Positions 6,708 to 10,065 of a stretch of DNA of 10,065 nucleotides are shown one piece after another. This DNA is from Rhodocyclaceae bacterium (GTDB lineage: Bacteria > Pseudomonadota > Gammaproteobacteria > Burkholderiales > Rhodocyclaceae): the NCBI GenBank assembly GCA_018262875.1, contig JADFDL010000034.1:1-10065 (forward strand), read 5' to 3'. Numbering within the stretch: position 1 is the stretch's first letter; each line of letters opens with the position of its first letter. Below the pieces are notes generated by a model. That model did no database searches and had not been told where the DNA came from. It was given only the letters and a program-made list of their open reading frames with translations. The position numbers and the translations under genes were made by a program.

Positions 6708-6791
6708 ATGCCGGATTCGCATCGGCATGACAAACAACGCCTTGCGCCGTTACCAACAGGAGAGGACTCACCGTCCGCGACGCCGACATGA
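6708..6791 (+). other. Possible 27-codon leader ORF overlapping the HDOD-GGDEF start (ATGA)
   Basis: ATG at 6708 opens a 27-codon frame whose TGA (6789-6791) overlaps the ATG of the next gene at 6788 in an ATGA arrangement, the usual sign of translational coupling. An AGGAGAGG (6758-6765) lies inside it, 22 bases before the downstream ATG and too far to act normally. The predicted sigma-28 start is near 6708, so the leader would be nearly leaderless, and it has no Shine-Dalgarno of its own. The composition is unremarkable. It may be chance. Confidence 0.2.
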
Positions 6792-8716
6792 GCCCGATTG
6801 ACATTTCAAAATTCGAGCAACTCAGGGCCTCCGGCCAACTGCCGTCCCCCAAGGGCGTGGCGCTGGCCATTCTGCGCTTGACGCAGCGGGAGGATGCCTC
6901 GATGGCGGAGCTGGCGCGCATCATCAAGTCGGATCCGGCCTTCGTCGGCCGCCTCATCAAGGCCGCCAATTCCGTCAGCGCCAATCCCGGCCGTCCCGTT
7001 GTCTCGGTGCAGGAAGCCATGGTCGTGCTCGGCATGCCGGCGGTGCGCAATCTCGCCCTCGGCCTCTCCCTGCTCTCGCAGTACCGCAAGGGCACCTGCA
7101 GGGAATTCGACTACGAGCGCTTCTGGTCGGCCTCGCTCGCCTGCGGCATCGCGCTGCAGGCGCTGGCCCAGCATACGCGGGTGGTGCAGCCCGAGGAGGC
7201 TTTTTCGGTCGGCCTGCTGGCGCGCATCGGCGAGCTGGCGCTGGCCACGCTGTACTCGGACGAGTACGCGCGGATCCTGCGCGCGGCATCGAAGGAGCGC
7301 AACGGCGATCTGGCCCGCATGGAAGGCGAGGCCTTCGCCATGACGCACAGCGAGCTGTCGGCCGCCATGCTGTCCGACTGGGGCCTGCCGAAGACATTCG
7401 CCGATCCCGTCGGCCGACACGAGGCCGGCGAGGACTGCGGCTTTCCCGAGGACGGCCGGGAACGCCGGATTGTCCGGCTGCTGGCGCTGTCGCGGGAGAT
7501 CGCCGGCCTGTGCCTGGCGACCGCGGAGGAGCGTTCGCGGATACTGGCGAGACTGCATGCCCTGGGCGGGCGGGCCGCCATCGATGCCGAGGCGCTCGGC
7601 GTGCTGTGCGACCGGACCGTGCGTGAGTGGCGCGAGTGGGCCGGCATGCTCAATGTCGTCTCGCAGCCCCTGCCGCCCTTCGACGAGATGGCCGGGGTTC
7701 AGCCGGCGCCGGCGGCAAAAGCCGTCGCCGGCGCGCCGGCCGACAAACTGCGCGTGCTGGTGGTCGAGAACGATCCATCGACCTGCCAGGCGCTGCGCGC
7801 CGTGCTGGCGGCGGCGGGCTGCGAGGTGACCGAGGCCGCCGACGGCGAGTCGGGCCTGCAGACGGCGCTGCAGATCGAGCCGCACATGATGGTGGTGGAT
7901 CGCGCGGCGCCGCGCATGGACGGCCTCGCGCTCACCCGGGCGCTGCGCGAAACCCGCTCCGGGCGCGCCATCCACCTTTTCGTTCTGACGGCGCCCGGCG
8001 ACGAGAATCAACTGGTCGAGGCGTTCGATGCCGGGGCGGATGACACCCTGGCGAAACCGCTCAATCCGCGGCTGCTGCTGGCGCGCCTGCAGGCCGGCTT
8101 GCGCGTGGTGCGCATGCAGCAGGAAATCGAGCGCGACCGCGAGGAGTTGCGGCGCTCCGCGGCCGAACTGGCGGTCAGCAACCGGCGCCTGCAGGAGGCC
8201 GCGTTGACCGACCTTCTGACCGGACTGCCCAACCGGCGCTACGCCATGGAACGCCTGCAGCAGGAGTGGGCGGGGGCCGTGCGCAGCAAGCGTGCGCAGG
8301 CCTGCATGGTGATCGACCTCGATGAGCTGAAACAGGTGAACGACATCTACGGTCACGACATCGGGGACGCCTTCCTGACGCAGACCGCCGCCGCCATCCG
8401 CGGCGCGCTGTGCGCCCAGGACGTGCTCTGCCGCACCGGTGGCGACGAGTTTCTGGTCATCTGTCCGGACGCCGACCTCCACGAGGCCATGGCCTGCGCG
8501 GAGCGCGTGCGCCGCGCCGTCGAGGGCCGGCCGTTCGAAGCCGGTCTGCTGCGGCTGAAGGGAACCGTCAGCGTGGGGGTGGCGGAACGCCTGCCGGAGA
8601 TGGTCGATGCCGCCGATCTGATCAAGCAGGCCGACCAGGGCGCCTGCCTGGCGAAACAGCGCGGACGCAACCGGGTCGTCACCCACCAGGTTCTCGCCAA
8701 GGCGGCAACGTCTTGA
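6788..8716 (+). CDS. HDOD-receiver-GGDEF protein (putative diguanylate cyclase)
   Basis: A 642-residue cytoplasmic protein. An HDOD domain spans about residues 10-215 (SDPAFVGRLIKAANS at 48-62, SVQEAMVVLGMPAVRNLAL at 73-91, GLLARIGELALATLYS at 142-157); it lacks catalytic His-Asp, as HDOD domains do. An Ala/Pro linker (about 303-318) leads to a receiver at about 321-435 with phospho-acceptor D371 (VVDRAAPRMDG), switch T401 and K423. A coiled-coil-like helix (about 440-470) joins it to a GGDEF domain at about 471-630. Cyclase residues are kept: IDLDEL, VNDIYGHDIGD, GGDEF at 551-555 and AKQRGRN. The I-site arginine position is Cys (CAQD, 542-545), so product inhibition through that site is probably lost. 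The role is c-di-GMP synthesis controlled by phosphorylation and by whatever the HDOD domain binds. No good Shine-Dalgarno sits before ATG 6788. A sigma-28-like promoter lies upstream. Confidence 0.95.
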   Translation: MSPIDISKFEQLRASGQLPSPKGVALAILRLTQREDASMAELARIIKSDPAFVGRLIKAANSVSANPGRPVVSVQEAMVVLGMPAVRNLALGLSLLSQYRKGTCREFDYERFWSASLACGIALQALAQHTRVVQPEEAFSVGLLARIGELALATLYSDEYARILRAASKERNGDLARMEGEAFAMTHSELSAAMLSDWGLPKTFADPVGRHEAGEDCGFPEDGRERRIVRLLALSREIAGLCLATAEERSRILARLHALGGRAAIDAEALGVLCDRTVREWREWAGMLNVVSQPLPPFDEMAGVQPAPAAKAVAGAPADKLRVLVVENDPSTCQALRAVLAAAGCEVTEAADGESGLQTALQIEPHMMVVDRAAPRMDGLALTRALRETRSGRAIHLFVLTAPGDENQLVEAFDAGADDTLAKPLNPRLLLARLQAGLRVVRMQQEIERDREELRRSAAELAVSNRRLQEAALTDLLTGLPNRRYAMERLQQEWAGAVRSKRAQACMVIDLDELKQVNDIYGHDIGDAFLTQTAAAIRGALCAQDVLCRTGGDEFLVICPDADLHEAMACAERVRRAVEGRPFEAGLLRLKGTVSVGVAERLPEMVDAADLIKQADQGACLAKQRGRNRVVTHQVLAKAATS

Positions 8717-8748
8717 GAAAAATGGGCTTTGTTATTTCGGTGGGACGC

Positions 8749-8775
8749 TAAAGTTTTCCTGAACGGTGCCGTTGA
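8749..8775 (+). promoter_or_regulatory. Sigma-28 (FliA)-like promoter ahead of the receiver-GGDEF-EAL gene
   Basis: TAAAGTTT at 8749-8756 is a perfect sigma-28 -35 box. It is followed by exactly 11 bases and GCCGTTGA at 8768-8775 (6 of 8 against GCCGATAA), for 14 of 16 consensus positions in all. It lies in the 117-base gap after the HDOD-GGDEF stop. The predicted start near 8782 leaves a leader of about 50 bases before ATG 8834. This is the stronger of the two matching sites. Confidence 0.72.
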
Positions 8776-8820
8776 CGGGATAACCGGAAGCTACATTCTC
8801 AGAACGGACATATCAGTGAT

Positions 8821-8824
8821 GGAG
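8821..8824 (+). promoter_or_regulatory. Ribosome binding site deciding the start of the receiver-GGDEF-EAL gene
   Basis: GGAG with 9 bases to the ATG at 8834 is good Shine-Dalgarno placement. It favours 8834 over the in-frame ATG at 8819 and GTG at 8816, which have no clear site of their own. Confidence 0.6.
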
Positions 8825-8833
8825 CGTGCAAAC

Positions 8834-10065
8834 ATGGAATTGCTGCTGCGGCAACAGCCCATCAGCATGCTCATCGTGGATGATTCGGAAGACGACGCCT
8901 TCCTGCTTTTTTCCGAGCTCGCTTCCCGCGGCGCCAAGGTGGACTACAAGCGGGTCGATACCGCGCCCGACATGGCCGAGGCCGTCCTGGGCGGCGAATG
9001 GGACCTGATCATCTGCGACCACTCGATGCCCGGCTTCGATGCGCTGACCGCACTGGAAGTCCTCAAGCAGAGCGGCAAGGACATTCCCTTCATCATCTAT
9101 TCCGGGCACATCAGCGACCAGACGGCTTTCTCGGCCATGCACGCGGGCGTCAACGACTACATCCAGAAGGGCAACTACGCGCGGCTGATGCCCGTCATCG
9201 AACGCGAACTGAAGGGCGCGGCGGCACGCCAGGCGGTGCGGAAGGCCGATTCGCGCATCAAGGAACTGGCCTTTTTCGACAAGCTGACGAACCTGCCCAA
9301 TCACAATTATTTCTGCGCCCGCGTCACCGAACTCATTGCCGAATGCGCGAAGCTGGGCAAGACGGACTGCGGCTCGCTGCTCTACATCGATCTCGACCGC
9401 TTCCTGCGCATCAACAGCTCCTTCGGCTACGAGGCCGGCAACCTGATCCTGCGCCAGGTGGCCGAAAGGCTGAAGGAATGCGCCACCGAGTCCGGCGCCA
9501 TCCTCGCGCGCTTCGGCGGCGACGAATTCGGCATCTACTATCCCGGACTGACGGACAGGGTGGCGGTGCAGAATTTCGCCGACTGGCTGAAGCAGGCTTT
9601 CCTGGCGCCGTTCATGCTGAACAATATCGAACTCTATCTGACCTGCTCGGTCGGCATCGCCCTGGTGCCGGAGGACGGCGAGCAGGTGTACGACCTGCTC
9701 ATGAACGCCGAGACGGCGATGGCCAACGCCAAGCGCGGCGGCGGCAACGGCCAGCGTTTCTATTTGCGCGAAATGAACGCCACCTCGGCCGAGCGCATTG
9801 CCATGGAAAGCGAGTTGCGCCACGCTGTCGAGCGCGACGAACTGTTTCTGCAATACCAGCCCTGCGTGGATGCCACCACCCTGAACACCCTCGGCGTCGA
9901 GGCGCTGGTGCGCTGGCGGCACCCCGAACGCGGGCTGATTCCGCCCGACCGCTTCATTCCCATCGCCGACGAATCCGGCCTGATCGTCGATATCGGCGAA
10001 TGGGTGCTGCGCAAGGCCTGCCGCCAGGCCAGGGCCTGGCACGATCAGGGCTATGTCGACCTGTC
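8834..10065 (+). CDS. Response regulator with divergent GGDEF domain and EAL domain (runs off right edge)
   Basis: 410 complete codons are visible; the frame is open at the edge. The receiver spans about residues 10-128 with D62 ([11 protein letters not shown]), S90 and K112. GGDEF follows at about 144-312, then the start of an EAL domain from about 325 (QYQPCVD at 340-346, EALVRWRHP at 356-364, FIPIADESG). The GGDEF signature is intact at 228-232 and D186/N194 are kept, but other sites are not: the I-site position reads ESGA instead of RxxD (219-222), the usual HxxGD is YEAGN (Asp to Asn202), the MYxAK Tyr is Ala, and AKxxGRN reads AKRGGGN (Arg to Gly304). It may therefore bind GTP poorly and serve mainly to regulate the phosphodiesterase domain. 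EAL catalytic residues beyond EALVRW lie outside the window. No PAS domain separates receiver and GGDEF, unlike the protein at 355-2550. Confidence 0.93.
   Translation, partial: MELLLRQQPISMLIVDDSEDDAFLLFSELASRGAKVDYKRVDTAPDMAEAVLGGEWDLIICDHSMPGFDALTALEVLKQSGKDIPFIIYSGHISDQTAFSAMHAGVNDYIQKGNYARLMPVIERELKGAAARQAVRKADSRIKELAFFDKLTNLPNHNYFCARVTELIAECAKLGKTDCGSLLYIDLDRFLRINSSFGYEAGNLILRQVAERLKECATESGAILARFGGDEFGIYYPGLTDRVAVQNFADWLKQAFLAPFMLNNIELYLTCSVGIALVPEDGEQVYDLLMNAETAMANAKRGGGNGQRFYLREMNATSAERIAMESELRHAVERDELFLQYQPCVDATTLNTLGVEALVRWRHPERGLIPPDRFIPIADESGLIVDIGEWVLRKACRQARAWHDQGYVDL

Noticed and set aside
7702-7732. GC-rich inverted repeat inside the HDOD-GGDEF gene
   Set aside because: It lies in the Ala/Pro linker codons, where GCC/GGC-rich DNA makes such repeats by chance; one mismatch and no contextual role.
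6806-8686. Long open frame (626 codons) on the minus strand opposite the HDOD-GGDEF gene
   Set aside because: The plus strand encodes clear HDOD, receiver and GGDEF domains. The antisense frame is low-complexity (rich in Gly, Ala, Arg, Gln, His) with no recognisable motif, as expected opposite GC-rich codons.
8813-10042. 409-codon minus-strand frame near the right edge
   Set aside because: It lies opposite the receiver-GGDEF-EAL gene, which has unmistakable domain motifs.

Overview
The window is GC-rich with dense coding on both strands. The best-recognised proteins are a YgiQ-type radical SAM protein, a NUDIX hydrolase with an N-terminal zinc ribbon, several receiver/GGDEF/EAL proteins and a NarL-type two-component pair. 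Together with the base composition they suggest a betaproteobacterium, probably of the Rhodocyclales. That placement rests on recall of family sequences and was not searched. No rRNA, tRNA, CRISPR array, insertion sequence or phage gene is visible.

Layout. Positions 1-5235 are a minus-strand run, transcribed right to left. It holds an HNH endonuclease (5235-4651), a soluble receiver/histidine kinase (4619-3453), a NarL/FixJ response regulator (3405-2755), a receiver-PAS-GGDEF-EAL protein (2550-355) and the start of ygiQ (331 to beyond the left edge). Most gaps are under 50 bases. The exception is a 204-base gap at 2551-2754, which carries a perfect 10-bp stem-loop just after the response regulator. 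At 5310-6005 a TonB-like protein runs on the plus strand. It converges on a NUDIX hydrolase (6647-6108) across a roughly 100-base spacer made mostly of nested inverted repeats, like a REP/BIME element. From 6788 two plus-strand genes follow: HDOD-receiver-GGDEF (6788-8716) and receiver-GGDEF-EAL (8834 to beyond the right edge).

How the genes fit together. This is mainly a signalling region centred on cyclic di-GMP. One protein looks fully bifunctional (intact GGDEF, I-site and EAL). One looks like a cyclase lacking the I-site arginine. One has a GGDEF domain that keeps the signature but has lost several substrate-binding residues in front of an EAL domain. Three of the proteins begin with the same receiver subtype, and two of those share an identical 32-bp stretch of DNA, which points to local duplication and domain shuffling. 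The kinase and NarL-type regulator look like a cognate pair; the kinase has no membrane segment and is itself preceded by a receiver.

The most informative non-coding signal is a pair of matches to the sigma-28 (FliA) flagellar promoter, TAAAGTTT-N11-GCCG, one ahead of each plus-strand c-di-GMP gene. Both have a perfect -35 element and exact 11-base spacing. This suggests that these two genes belong to the late flagellar/motility regulon although no flagellar gene is in the window.
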